From Pseudomonadota bacterium (lineage in GTDB: Bacteria; Myxococcota_A; UBA9160; SZUA-336), in assembly GCA_003247575.1 (NCBI GenBank), contig QJZC01000019.1, positions 62,001 to 126,000 of the forward strand: a stretch of 64,000 nt of DNA. Direction: 5' to 3'. Position numbers and translations under genes: made by a program. Below the pieces are notes generated by a model, which was not told the DNA's origin, did no database searches, and worked only from the letters and a program-made list of their open reading frames with translations. Shown here piece after piece: positions 27,606-36,889 of the stretch (position 1 is its first letter; each line of letters begins with the position of its first letter).

Positions 27606-28685
27606 TCAAGAGAAGGAGTCCCAAGCTCCACACTGCGGGCAACGCCAACGCAACATCGAGTCCTTCCCCCCACAGCTCCTGCAGCCGTAGAGCGGTGTGG
27701 TCGTCGGGAGATGCTCCAACAGGAGCTCGAACGCCTTGACGGCTTCCGGCTCTCTCCCGGCTCGGAGCAGTGCTCTACCGACTTCTGCGTACGCAGGATA
27801 GCAGTCGGGCTCGTCCAACACGAGCTGTCGTAGCTCTGCGATTGCGCGCTCCACGGCTCCCGTGCGGAGCGCGGCGCGCGCCCACCAGAGCCTCACCTCG
27901 GGATCGTCGGGAGCTGCTGCCCTCCGCTCCTGCATGAAGCGCCAGAAACCGTCTGCATCGCTCACCACTTCGAATGCGCGTGACAAGCGGATATAGAGCA
28001 CGCCGGCAGCTCGCGACTCGAGCGGAAGGGCGCGTCGCCAGAGATCGATGGCCTTCTTCGGCTTGCCCTCGTCCATTCGAATGTCGCCCATCACCAGATA
28101 CGGTTCCGCACAGCGGCGATCCGCGGCCACCGCGCGTCGGAAGGCCTTGCGCGCCTCACCAATCTGGCCTCGAGCACGGTACTCGCGCATGAGCCCGGCC
28201 CAGAGGTGCGCTCGAATCGTTGGCGTGCGTGGATCCGCCGAGCCAATGCGCTTGCGTACCGCGATCGCCTCGAGCCAATTCCCCCCCTCGACGTAGATGG
28301 ACTCCAACGCCCGCAGCGCCTGCAGCTCTCCCGGAAGCTCCTCGAGGAGCTCGAGAAACGCAGCGGTCGCCCTCTTCAAGAAGCCGCCCGACCTAAAGTC
28401 GAGCGCGAGACCGAGCAGGGCCTCACGGCGCAGCTCGTCGCAAAGCTCCGGCCGAAGAAGAAGATTCTGGTGTACGTGAATCGCGCGCCCAATCTCGCCG
28501 CGTCGCCGATATACGTTCGCCAGCGCGAGATACAGATCCGCTGAGGAGGAGTCTTCCCGCACAGCGGCTGCGAGCACCGCCTCCGCGCTGGCCAGGTCTC
28601 CAGCCAGCACATGCTTCAGGGCGACCCGAAGCGGCGATCCCACGATCGCGCGCACGTCGCGCGAGTGCGACGACCACAGCGCCAC
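27606..28685 (-). CDS. lapB: LapB-like TPR protein with C-terminal rubredoxin-type metal-binding domain
   Basis: TPR array (LYLALANVYRRRGEIGRAIHVHQNLLLRPELCDELRREALLGLALDFRSGGFLKRA) and C-terminal YGCRSCGGKDSMLRWRCPQCGAWDSF. Confidence 0.9.
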   Translation of the reverse strand: MALWSSHSRDVRAIVGSPLRVALKHVLAGDLASAEAVLAAAVREDSSSADLYLALANVYRRRGEIGRAIHVHQNLLLRPELCDELRREALLGLALDFRSGGFLKRATAAFLELLEELPGELQALRALESIYVEGGNWLEAIAVRKRIGSADPRTPTIRAHLWAGLMREYRARGQIGEARKAFRRAVAADRRCAEPYLVMGDIRMDEGKPKKAIDLWRRALPLESRAAGVLYIRLSRAFEVVSDADGFWRFMQERRAAAPDDPEVRLWWARAALRTGAVERAIAELRQLVLDEPDCYPAYAEVGRALLRAGREPEAVKAFELLLEHLPTTTPLYGCRSCGGKDSMLRWRCPQCGAWDSFS

Positions 28686-28690
28686 TCGGT

Positions 28691-29011
28691 CTACGCCTCC
28701 GCGGCTCGACTAGCCTCTCTAGCTCCGGCAGCGAGCGGCAGAGTCCGCAGCCCGTGGAGCTCGCGTTCGAGCTCCTCGATGCGTCGCAGGTCGCGCCGGC
28801 GCTGGACGCGCGCCTGCATGACCGGCCAGGCCAACGCGAGACTCGAAACCGAGGCCCCCACACCGACCGCGGCGAGTACCGCAAGTGCCATGGGCATCGG
28901 TCCCAGCTCCGCGAAGACCAAGTCGAGACTCACTGGCTCGAGATTCGCCAAAGCGAAAACGGTCGCATACACCACCGCCGCCGCTCCGAGCCCGAGACGA
29001 ACGAAGCTCAT
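28691..29011 (-). CDS. LapA domain (DUF1049) inner-membrane protein
   Basis: Two-TM short protein VRLGLGAAAVVYATVFALANLEPVSLDLVFAELGPMPMALAVLAAVGVGASVSSLALAW plus coiled coil; sits between ihfB and lapB. Confidence 0.75.
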   Translation of the reverse strand: MSFVRLGLGAAAVVYATVFALANLEPVSLDLVFAELGPMPMALAVLAAVGVGASVSSLALAWPVMQARVQRRRDLRRIEELERELHGLRTLPLAAGAREASRAAEA

Positions 29012-29071
29012 ATCTCGTCCCCTCCTGGGAGCGGGTGCATCCCACACGCAGCGTGCGATGCACCCGCTCGA

Positions 29072-29383
29072 TCAGGCTTCTTCGTCGGGCTCTCCGATGC
29101 CGCGCGCTTGGTCGATCCGCTCCTTCAGCTCCTTCCCCACCTTGAAAAACGGGGTTCGCTTGGCCGGAATCTTCACCTCGGCACCCGTCTTTGGATTGCG
29201 GCCCTCACGCGCCTCTCGAATCTTGACCTGGAAGCTTCCGAAGCCCCGGATCTCGATGCGGTCATTGCGACGCAGCGAGTCCGTCATGCTGTCGAAAATG
29301 GTGTTCACCACCAGCTCCGTGTCCTTCTTCGAGATATGCGGCACGCGCTCGGCCACACGCTCGATGAGATCACTCTTGGTCAT
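29072..29383 (-). CDS. ihfB: Integration host factor subunit beta / HU family
   Basis: MTKSDLIERVAERVPHISKKDTELVVNTIFDSMTDSLRRNDRIEIRGFGSFQVKIREAREGRNPKTGAEVKIPAKRTPFFKVGKELKERI. Confidence 0.93.
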   Translation of the reverse strand: MTKSDLIERVAERVPHISKKDTELVVNTIFDSMTDSLRRNDRIEIRGFGSFQVKIREAREGRNPKTGAEVKIPAKRTPFFKVGKELKERIDQARGIGEPDEEA

Positions 29384-29417
29384 CCCGAACTTCCCCCACT
29401 CGCTCGGTCGGACCGGA

Positions 29418-31148
29418 TCACCCATTGCCATCCCCGGAGTCGCGTCGCAGGTGCCGCAGCAGATCCTCTAGACCGGAGCTGCGATCTGCGAGAGTCGCAC
29501 TCTGCGTTCGCTCCTGCTGCTTGACACGCTCGATCGCCTCGCGCTGCTCGCGGTCGTCGATCGCGCGAATCGAGAGCGCAATCTTGTGCTCGGCTGCATC
29601 GACACGCACGACCAGCGCTTCGACCTCTTGGCCCTGCTTGATTGCGTCGTGCACGTTCTCGACGTTGCGCCCCACCTCCGAGGCGAACACGAGGCCCTCG
29701 ATGCCGGGCTCGATCTCGACGAAGGCACCGAAGTCGGCCACGCTGGTAACCGTCCCCTGAATCTTCGTCCCGACCGGGTACTTGTTGGGGATCTCCTCCC
29801 AAGGATCGCGGGTCATCTGCTTGATACCGAGGGAGAACTTCTCGTTCTCCATATCGACGCGCAGCACAACCGCCTCCAGTTCGTCTCCCTTCTTGAACAT
29901 CTCCTTCGGGTCTCGGATCTTCTCCGTCCAGGAGATGTCGGAGACGTGGACGAGACCGTCGATGCCTTCTTCGATCCCGACGAAGACACCGAAATTTGTC
30001 ACGTTGCGCACGACGCCGGTGACTCGGGTGCCCGCTGGATACTTCTGCTCGAGCACCGTCCACGGATTCGGCTCGATCTGCTTCATACCGAGGGAGATCT
30101 TGCGCTCGCCTTCATCCACGTCGAGGACGAGGCAGTCCACTTCGTCCCCGATCGCAACGACCTTGGATGGGTGCTTGACCCGCTTGGTCCAGCTCATCTC
30201 CGAGATGTGGATCAGGCCCTCGATTCCAGGCTCCAGCTCCACGAAGGCTCCGTAGTCCGCAAGCGAAACCACCTTGCCTCGCATACGCAGGCCAATCGGA
30301 TAGCGCTGAGCGACATTCTGCCACGGATCTGGCTGCGTCTGCTTGAGTCCCAAGCTGACCCGCTCGCTGTCGCGATCGAAGCGGAGCACGCGAACCTTGA
30401 CGGTGTCGCCGACCTGGAACAGCTCCGAGGGGTGCCCGATTCGCCCCCACGACATGTCCGTGATGTGGAGCAGACCATCAACACCGCCCAGATCCACGAA
30501 GGCGCCGTAGTCGGTGAGGTTCTTGACGATCCCCTCGACGACCGCGCCCTCTTCCAGATCCTTGAGCGTGTCCTCGCGCATCGACTGTCGCTCGTGCTCG
30601 AGCAATGCGCGCCGCGAAAGTACGATGTTCCCTCGGCGCTGGTTGAACTTGATGATCTTGAAGCTGTGGGTCTCACCGATCACGCGCTCGAGGTTGCGCA
30701 CAGGACGAAGATCTACCTGGCTGCCCGGCAAGAATGCATTGACCCCGTTCAGGTTCACCTGCAAGCCGCCCTTGACTCGCCCGGTGATGACCCCCTCGAC
30801 AGGCTGGTCCTTCTCGTGCGCTTCGGCCAGATTGAGCCAGACGCGAACGCGATCGGCCTTCTCCTTGGAGAGCAGCACGACCCCGTCCTCGTTCTCGACC
30901 TCCTCCACCATGACCTCGACCCGTTGGCCAGGCTCGATGTCGGCGATGCCCTTGGAGTTCGCGAACTGCCAGGTGGGTACGAGCCCCTCGGACTTGAAGC
31001 CGATGTCCACGAGGACGTGCTCGGGGTCGGCCCGAAGAATCGTACCGTTCACGACTGCACCGGCTTTGATCTCCGGAACGCTCTGCTCGAAGAGGTCGGC
31101 AAAGCTTTCTTCAGTTTCCGTTTGAGGCTCGTGCGATCCGTCTACCAT
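29418..31148 (-). CDS. rpsA: 30S ribosomal protein S1
   Basis: 576 aa with six S1 repeats (e.g. GKVVSLADYGAFVELEPGIEGLIHISEMSWTKRVKHPSK). Confidence 0.96.
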   Translation of the reverse strand: MVDGSHEPQTETEESFADLFEQSVPEIKAGAVVNGTILRADPEHVLVDIGFKSEGLVPTWQFANSKGIADIEPGQRVEVMVEEVENEDGVVLLSKEKADRVRVWLNLAEAHEKDQPVEGVITGRVKGGLQVNLNGVNAFLPGSQVDLRPVRNLERVIGETHSFKIIKFNQRRGNIVLSRRALLEHERQSMREDTLKDLEEGAVVEGIVKNLTDYGAFVDLGGVDGLLHITDMSWGRIGHPSELFQVGDTVKVRVLRFDRDSERVSLGLKQTQPDPWQNVAQRYPIGLRMRGKVVSLADYGAFVELEPGIEGLIHISEMSWTKRVKHPSKVVAIGDEVDCLVLDVDEGERKISLGMKQIEPNPWTVLEQKYPAGTRVTGVVRNVTNFGVFVGIEEGIDGLVHVSDISWTEKIRDPKEMFKKGDELEAVVLRVDMENEKFSLGIKQMTRDPWEEIPNKYPVGTKIQGTVTSVADFGAFVEIEPGIEGLVFASEVGRNVENVHDAIKQGQEVEALVVRVDAAEHKIALSIRAIDDREQREAIERVKQQERTQSATLADRSSGLEDLLRHLRRDSGDGNG

Positions 31149-31199
31149 GTCTTACCCTTATCTAGAAGACGTTCCAATGGACTGTCTCTCCGTAGCGTC

Positions 31200-31222
31200 G
31201 ATGGCGGTTGTCCTCCACCATC
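31200..31222 (-). promoter_or_regulatory. Candidate rpsA 5' leader hairpin with GGA in the loop
   Basis: Minus-strand RNA GAUGGUGG-AGGACAA-CCGCCAUC: 8 bp stem with one U-G wobble, 51 nt upstream of the rpsA ATG. Confidence 0.4.
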
Positions 31223-31240
31223 TGGAATGAATTGATCCCT

Positions 31241-32065
31241 TCACAACCGTTCGGCTGCGCCACAGCCGGCCTCGATCGCCTCTAGGAGTCGAGGTCGATC
31301 TGCACGGTGCAACGCACCCACCAACACGTCGAAATTCGCCCGAAAGCGTTCCGCCTCTGCCGCGACCCGTTCCCGGTTCGCCCAGAGGATCTCGCACCAG
31401 AGATCCGGATTCGCGCGCGCAATGCGCAGGAAGTCGCGCAGCCCGGAACCGGCGAGCTCGAGTGCATCCATGTCCGCCAGACCACGTGCAAATGCGAAGG
31501 CCACGAGGTGCGGCGCGTGCGACAGCACGGCGACGATACCATCGTGCTCGTCCGGTGTGTGGCGCGTCGTGCGTGCACCGAGAGCGCGCCAGAAGGCTTC
31601 GACTCGCTGAACGTCGTCCTCGAGCTCGCATCCAGCCAGCGCGAGCAGACAGGGTGCATCCACAAACAAGGTCGAGTCAGCATGCTCGAAGCCACTGCGC
31701 TCTCCGCCCGCCATGGGATGCGCCCCCACGCACTTCTCCGGCCGCTGCAGCCAACGCCGCGCGGCATCCGCCACCGGGCGTTTCACGCTCACCGTGTCCG
31801 TAACGAGCGCGGTGTCGCTCACATGTTTCGAAAGCTCGCAGAAGACCGCGTCGACGGCGCAGACCGGAACGGCCACGACGATACCATCGGCCCAGGCGGC
31901 TGCCTCGGCGAGAGGGAGCTGATCGAACTCACATCCGGGAAGTTCGCTCCGATCCACGACGCGGATCTGGTGCGCCGCTCCGCGTTCACGCGCGGCCAAG
32001 GCGACAGAACCGCCGATCAGCCCCGAGCCGATGATGGCGAGGCGCTCGAAGACCACGCCGCTCAC
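31241..32065 (-). CDS. tyrA: Prephenate dehydrogenase
   Basis: RLAIIGSGLIGGSVALAARERG; VGAHPMAGGERSGFEHADSTLF; LSHAPHLVAFAFA. Confidence 0.93.
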   Translation of the reverse strand: MSGVVFERLAIIGSGLIGGSVALAARERGAAHQIRVVDRSELPGCEFDQLPLAEAAAWADGIVVAVPVCAVDAVFCELSKHVSDTALVTDTVSVKRPVADAARRWLQRPEKCVGAHPMAGGERSGFEHADSTLFVDAPCLLALAGCELEDDVQRVEAFWRALGARTTRHTPDEHDGIVAVLSHAPHLVAFAFARGLADMDALELAGSGLRDFLRIARANPDLWCEILWANRERVAAEAERFRANFDVLVGALHRADRPRLLEAIEAGCGAAERL

Positions 32066-33168
32066 GAGCCCCCGAGCTCCTGACGCAGCGCCTCGAGGAA
32101 ACGCGCGTTCTCTTCGGGCAGCCCAGCAGTCACACGCAAGTAGTGGCGAAGTCCGAATGCCGCAAGAGAGCGGGCGATGACGCCACGCCCCTGCAGGCGT
32201 CGATCGAGCGCGGGCCCGTCCTCCTCGACGTCGACGAGCACGAAGTTCGCATCGCTTGGGATGTAGCGAAGGCCGAGGGCATCAAAGCCGGTCTCGAGCT
32301 GCTTCAGGCCCTGCAGGGTCAGCTCGCGCGCTGCCTGCACGTGCTCCTGGTCCTCGATCGCGGCTTCCGCCGCAGCTTGTGCCAGCGAGTTCACATTGAA
32401 GGGATGTCGCGCGCGCTCCAAACAGTGAATGAGCTCCGCATCGGCGACCGCGTATCCGACGCGTAGCGCAGCCAGCCCGTAGATCTTCGAGAAGGTGCGC
32501 ATCACCACGAGGTTGGGATACATCGAGACGGCTTCGAGGGTCCGCGGACGGTCGTCACGTCGCATGTACTCGATGTAGGCTTCGTCGAGCACGAGCACAA
32601 CATCCTGCGGGACGCGTTGGAGCAAAACCTCGAGCTCCGCCTGGCCCAGGCTGGTCCCGGTCGGATTGTTCGGATTCGCGATGAAGACGAGCTTCGTGTT
32701 GGGGCCGATCGCGTCGCACAGGGATTCCGGATCGAGCGCAAAGGGCGATCGGAGCTCGACCGGCCGCACCTTCCCACCCATTCCCGCAGCCACGATCGGA
32801 TACATCGCGAAGCTCGGCCAGAAGTACGCGACCTCGTCTCCTGGGTTCAGGAAGACCTTCGCCAGAATCTCGAGAATCTCGTCCGAGCCTGCACCGAACA
32901 GCAGGTTCTCGGGAGCCACTCCGAGCTGCTTCGACACGGCCGCACGCAGGTGAAAACAGGAGCCGTCGGGATATCGGTGGAGCTCTCCGATCGACTCCGC
33001 CACCGCCTGAATCGCGCGGGGCGAGGGACCGAGTGGAGACTCGTTCGAGCCGAGCTTGATCACGCCCGAAACCCCGAGTTCGCGCTCCAGCTCAGAGATC
33101 GGCTTCCCGGGTGGGTAGGCGCTCAAGTCGCCAATATGCGCCCGAATGCGACCCAGAATCTCGCTCAC
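32062..33168 (-). CDS. hisC: Histidinol-phosphate aminotransferase
   Basis: IKLGSNESPLGPSPRAIQAV; NPNNPTGTSLGQAELEVLL; DEAYIEYMRRDDRPRTLEAVSMYPNLVVMRTFSKIYGLAALRVGYAVAD. Confidence 0.93.
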   Translation of the reverse strand: MSEILGRIRAHIGDLSAYPPGKPISELERELGVSGVIKLGSNESPLGPSPRAIQAVAESIGELHRYPDGSCFHLRAAVSKQLGVAPENLLFGAGSDEILEILAKVFLNPGDEVAYFWPSFAMYPIVAAGMGGKVRPVELRSPFALDPESLCDAIGPNTKLVFIANPNNPTGTSLGQAELEVLLQRVPQDVVLVLDEAYIEYMRRDDRPRTLEAVSMYPNLVVMRTFSKIYGLAALRVGYAVADAELIHCLERARHPFNVNSLAQAAAEAAIEDQEHVQAARELTLQGLKQLETGFDALGLRYIPSDANFVLVDVEEDGPALDRRLQGRGVIARSLAAFGLRHYLRVTAGLPEENARFLEALRQELGGS

Positions 33169-34253
33169 GACGGATCCGCCCGAGGATAGCTACCGACCAC
33201 TTTCAGGAACTGGCATCGGGCCTGCAGCATCGCGATCGCGGCGGCCACCGGCTCGTCGTCGACGTGCCCCTCGAAGTCACAGAAGAAGACGTAGTCCCAT
33301 GCGCGCACCTTCGTCGGGCGCGACTCGATCCGGGTCAGATTGACCCCGTGTTGCGCGAACGGCTCGAGCGCGCGGTACAACGTGCCCGATTCGTCGCGGC
33401 GGGTCGAAAACAGAATCGACGTGATGTCGCGCGCGCTTCGCGGGGGCGGACGTTTGCTCAACACGAGGAAGCGCGTCGTGTTCCCACGATAATCCTCGAT
33501 GCCCGAGCTGATGACCTCGAGACCGTAGAGACCAGCGGTCACCGAACTCGCGATCGCTGCAACGCTCTCGTCGCGGCTGGCCCGCTCGGCGGCCTGCGCG
33601 GTGGACGGAGTCGGGAGGAGCGGCACACCCGGCAGATTCAGCTCGAGCCACTGCCTGCACTGCGCGAGCCCCTGCGGGTGCGAACAGACCGCCTTGACAT
33701 CGGCTAACAATCCAGTCCGCGACAAGAGCTCGTGACGAATCGGGAGCAGGATCTCCGCCGAGATGCAGAGAGGCGAGTCCACCAGGAGATCGAGCGTATT
33801 CGTGACCACCCCTTCGCTCGAGTTCTCGACGGGCACCACACCGAACTCACACCCCGAAGCCTCGACCTCCGAGAAGATGTCGCCGATCGACGCGGTCGGC
33901 ACGAACTCGGACATGCGACCAAATTGCTGGAGTGCAGCTTGATGGGTATACGTCCCTTGCGGACCGAGATAGGCGACGCGTACCCCCTTTTGCAGGGCCC
34001 GCGAGGCCGACAAGATCTCCCTAAATACGTTGCGGATCGCAGCGGTCGGGAAGTCTCCAGAGTTCTGACGTTCGAGACGCTCGAAGATCTCGAGTTCGCG
34101 ACTCGCCACGAAGACGGATGCGTTGCTATCGGCCTTGAGTGCACCGATCGCAGCATTCCGCGTCGCACGCTCGCCGAGCAACTCCAAGATGCGATCGTCG
34201 ATCGCATCGATCTCCGCGCGGAGCTTCTGGATCTCCTGCGTGGGGTCGCTCAA
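33165..34253 (-). CDS. pheA: Bifunctional chorismate mutase/prephenate dehydratase
   Basis: N-terminal CM (LRAEIDAIDDRILELLGERATRNAAIG), PDT (RVAYLGPQGTYTHQAALQQFG; GVVPVENSSEGVVTNTLDLL), ACT ESRPTKVRAWDYVFFCDFEGH. Confidence 0.95.
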   Translation of the reverse strand: MSDPTQEIQKLRAEIDAIDDRILELLGERATRNAAIGALKADSNASVFVASRELEIFERLERQNSGDFPTAAIRNVFREILSASRALQKGVRVAYLGPQGTYTHQAALQQFGRMSEFVPTASIGDIFSEVEASGCEFGVVPVENSSEGVVTNTLDLLVDSPLCISAEILLPIRHELLSRTGLLADVKAVCSHPQGLAQCRQWLELNLPGVPLLPTPSTAQAAERASRDESVAAIASSVTAGLYGLEVISSGIEDYRGNTTRFLVLSKRPPPRSARDITSILFSTRRDESGTLYRALEPFAQHGVNLTRIESRPTKVRAWDYVFFCDFEGHVDDEPVAAAIAMLQARCQFLKVVGSYPRADPS

Positions 34254-34465
34254 ACGAATTCGGGGCTACGGCGAATTGGGAAACTCATGGAAGAATTGCC
34301 ACGCATTCCTTGGGCCAGCTGAGCTGGCAGCCGTGTCGGCAGACGCTCATGTCCAGTCGAACCATCAACCTGCGATTCTGCAATCGTGCAATACGCATCG
34401 GGCTTGGCGCACGAAGCAGCTCGATGTTCTAGTTTCGACATGAGCAAGCTATCCGCGTCCGGCGG

Positions 34466-34482
34466 CGTCCGACCCTCGGACG
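34466..34482. repeat. Perfect small inverted repeat CGTCCGA-CCC-TCGGACG in the pheA-coaE intergenic region
   Basis: Directly read; 7 bp stem with 3 nt loop. Confidence 0.6.
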
Positions 34483-34860
34483 TCCCGATCTCCCTGCCGA
34501 GCCAACGACGATCGTTCCAGCACGACGCGCGCCGCTGAAGTACGAGCAGCCCAGTCGGCCAGTGGGCGTTCGACCAAGCCATTGGCCGTTCGACCACTTT
34601 CGCCTCTTCGCGCCCGCTCCGCCAGCCAGCTCGCGGGAATCCGCGCGCCCTCTGCGCCTCGCCGGCAGGATCCGGCCAAGGCCATGAAATCGGAACGACC
34701 TTCGTGGCCGCGGGTACCGCGGCTCCTCACAAAGTGCGCCGACTATACCCCAGGCAACTGCGCTTGCCAACACACCGGAATCCAATTCCCGAGCTCTGGC
34801 CAGGACTTCCAAGAGGTACTCTCGCACGCGGCTATACTTTCGGCCGGAGGGGCACACTGC

Positions 34861-35499
34861 ATGAGTCTCGGGAATTCATGGGTCATCGGACTGACGGGCG
34901 GGATCGGTACCGGCAAGACATGCGTAGCTAATCTGCTACGCCGCCTCGGTGCAGCGGTAGAATGCGCCGACGAGATCGTGCACGAGCTCCAAGCTCCGGG
35001 AGGACGGGCCCTCGAAAGGATCGCTGAAACCTTCGGAGCCGAGTATCTCGACCCTGCGGGCGCACTGGATCGGGCGCGCCTGGGCGAGCTCGTCTTCCGG
35101 GACGCCAGCGCGCGCCAACGTCTCAATCAGATCATCCATCCCATGGTCCTCGAGGAGTTACGCGCTCGGCTCCAGGCAGATGCAGAGGCCGGGTATGAGG
35201 TGATCGTGCTCGACATCCCGCTACTCATCGAAGGTCGATTGGCTGGGCGTGGGGCTGGCGCAACGTTGCCGTTCGACCACATCGTGCTGGTCTACGCGCC
35301 GCGAGAACTGCAGCTCGAGCGCGTCGCGGCGCGCGATGGGCTCGAGCCTGATGCGGTCGAGAACCGGCTGCGCTCTCAGCTCGGGATCGACGAGAAGTGT
35401 GAACACGCCGACGTCATCATCGACAACTCGGGCCCCTGGGAGAAGACCGAGCAAACCGTGCGCGAGCTCTACGCTGACTGGCTGCGCGAACGCCCCTGA
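34861..35499 (+). CDS. coaE: Dephospho-CoA kinase
   Basis: WVIGLTGGIGTGKTCVANLLRRLGAAVECADEIVHELQAPG; VLDIPLLIEG; DVIIDNSGPWEKTEQTVREL. Confidence 0.93.
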   Translation: MSLGNSWVIGLTGGIGTGKTCVANLLRRLGAAVECADEIVHELQAPGGRALERIAETFGAEYLDPAGALDRARLGELVFRDASARQRLNQIIHPMVLEELRARLQADAEAGYEVIVLDIPLLIEGRLAGRGAGATLPFDHIVLVYAPRELQLERVAARDGLEPDAVENRLRSQLGIDEKCEHADVIIDNSGPWEKTEQTVRELYADWLRERP

Positions 35500-36113
35500 T
35501 CCACGCCGGCCTCCACGGCTCGCGCCGCACTCACGAATCGCTCCAGCTTCTCGCGGGATTTGACCCCGGGCGCGCTCTCTAGACCAGAGCACGCATCGAC
35601 GCCGAAGGGCCAGACGGAGCGAATCGCGCTGGCAACGTTGTCCGGCCCAAGCCCTCCGGCGATCCACACCTGGCGTCCGGCTTCGACGAGCTTTAGGGCC
35701 AGTTCCAGCTTCCACGAACGACCGCTCCCCCCTCCTGACGGGTGATCGATGAGCAGCTCCGCACGTGGATAGAGATCGGCGCCCTCGATGCCTTGCGGGT
35801 CTCCCGCCAGAACCTTGATGACGGGCCACCCGATCGCGCTCGCGTACTCGGGAGGCTCGGCCCCATGCAGCTGCACACAATCGAGCCCGAGTCGCTCCGC
35901 CTGCTCGAGGAGCTGCCCGAGTGGTGCATCCTGGAACACACCGACACAGCGAGCCCGACCGCGCGCCAGCTCGCACAGCTGCTGCGCGAGCTCGAACTCG
36001 AGCGCACGCGGAGTGCCGGGAACGAAGTTGAACCCCAGCGCATCGACCTCGAGCGCGAGACACGCCTCTACGTCCTCTGGGCGGGTCAGGCCACAGACCT
36101 TGAGCTGCGTCAT
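35469..36113 (-). CDS. trpF: Phosphoribosylanthranilate isomerase
   Basis: LKVCGLTRPEDVEACLALEVDALGFNFVPGTPR; DCVQLHGAE; WIAGGLGPDNVASAI; GVDACSGLESAPGVKS. Confidence 0.95.
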   Translation of the reverse strand: MTQLKVCGLTRPEDVEACLALEVDALGFNFVPGTPRALEFELAQQLCELARGRARCVGVFQDAPLGQLLEQAERLGLDCVQLHGAEPPEYASAIGWPVIKVLAGDPQGIEGADLYPRAELLIDHPSGGGSGRSWKLELALKLVEAGRQVWIAGGLGPDNVASAIRSVWPFGVDACSGLESAPGVKSREKLERFVSAARAVEAGVDQGRSRSQSA

Positions 36114-36889
36114 GGGGCGCCCCGCATTCGCCGCAGCTCGGCCCCGGGATCGGGGGCACGCATGAGCGCCTCGCCGATCAGAAAGCCGCGTACGCCCTCC
36201 CGCGACAGCTCCGCGACCACGGCAGGCTCGTCGAGCCCGCTCTCGCTGATCAAGGTGAGGCCGGTCGCGTGAGGCAACAGCTGCCGGGTGACGCCGACGT
36301 CCGTCACGAAGGTGCGTAGGTCGCGGTTGTTGACGCCGACGAGCTCCGCACCCAGAGCGCGCGCCCGCTCGAGCTCCTCGAGCGAGTGTACCTCGACCAA
36401 CACGTCGAGCCCATGAGCCGCGGCAGCCGCCGAAAGATCGGCCAGCTGGCCGTCACCGAGCGCCGCCACGATGAGCAGGATCGCGTCGGCACCGTGCGCC
36501 CGAGCCTCGACCACCTGAAGCTCGTCGATCATGAAGTCCTTCCGTAGGAGGGGCAGCTCGACCGCCGCACGGACGCGTTCGAGATCATCGAGTCCCCCCT
36601 GAAAGAAGTCACGATCCGTGAGAACCGACATCGCGGCCGCACCCGACTCCGCATACGCCTTGGCGATCTCCTCGGGGGTGGCGCCGGCGCGAATCATCCC
36701 CTTCGAGGGAGACGCCCGCTTGAACTCGGCAATCACTACCGGCGCGCTGCCCACCTGGATCGCCCGCAGGAACCCCCGCGCGGAAACAGCCTCGCGAGCG
36801 CGAGCAGCGAGCTCCTTGGCCCGCAGCGACCCCCGCAGGGCTGCCACCTCGTCGCGCTTTCGCTCGAGAATCCGATCGAGCACGGTCAT
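36110..36889 (-). CDS. trpC: Indole-3-glycerol phosphate synthase
   Basis: VVIAEFKRASPSKGMIRAGATPEEIAKAYAESGAAAMSVLTDRDFFQGGLDDL; LLRKDFMIDELQVVEAR; VGVNNRDLRTF. Confidence 0.96.
   Translation of the reverse strand: MTVLDRILERKRDEVAALRGSLRAKELAARAREAVSARGFLRAIQVGSAPVVIAEFKRASPSKGMIRAGATPEEIAKAYAESGAAAMSVLTDRDFFQGGLDDLERVRAAVELPLLRKDFMIDELQVVEARAHGADAILLIVAALGDGQLADLSAAAAAHGLDVLVEVHSLEELERARALGAELVGVNNRDLRTFVTDVGVTRQLLPHATGLTLISESGLDEPAVVAELSREGVRGFLIGEALMRAPDPGAELRRMRGAP

Noticed and set aside
29586-31235. 549-aa plus-strand ORF antisense to rpsA
   Set aside because: Mirror-frame ORF of a highly conserved S1 gene; translation lacks any domain signature and its existence is explained by high GC codon usage.
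34429-34857. Short ORFs in the pheA-coaE gap
   Set aside because: No signal peptide, domain or RBS support; compositions look random.
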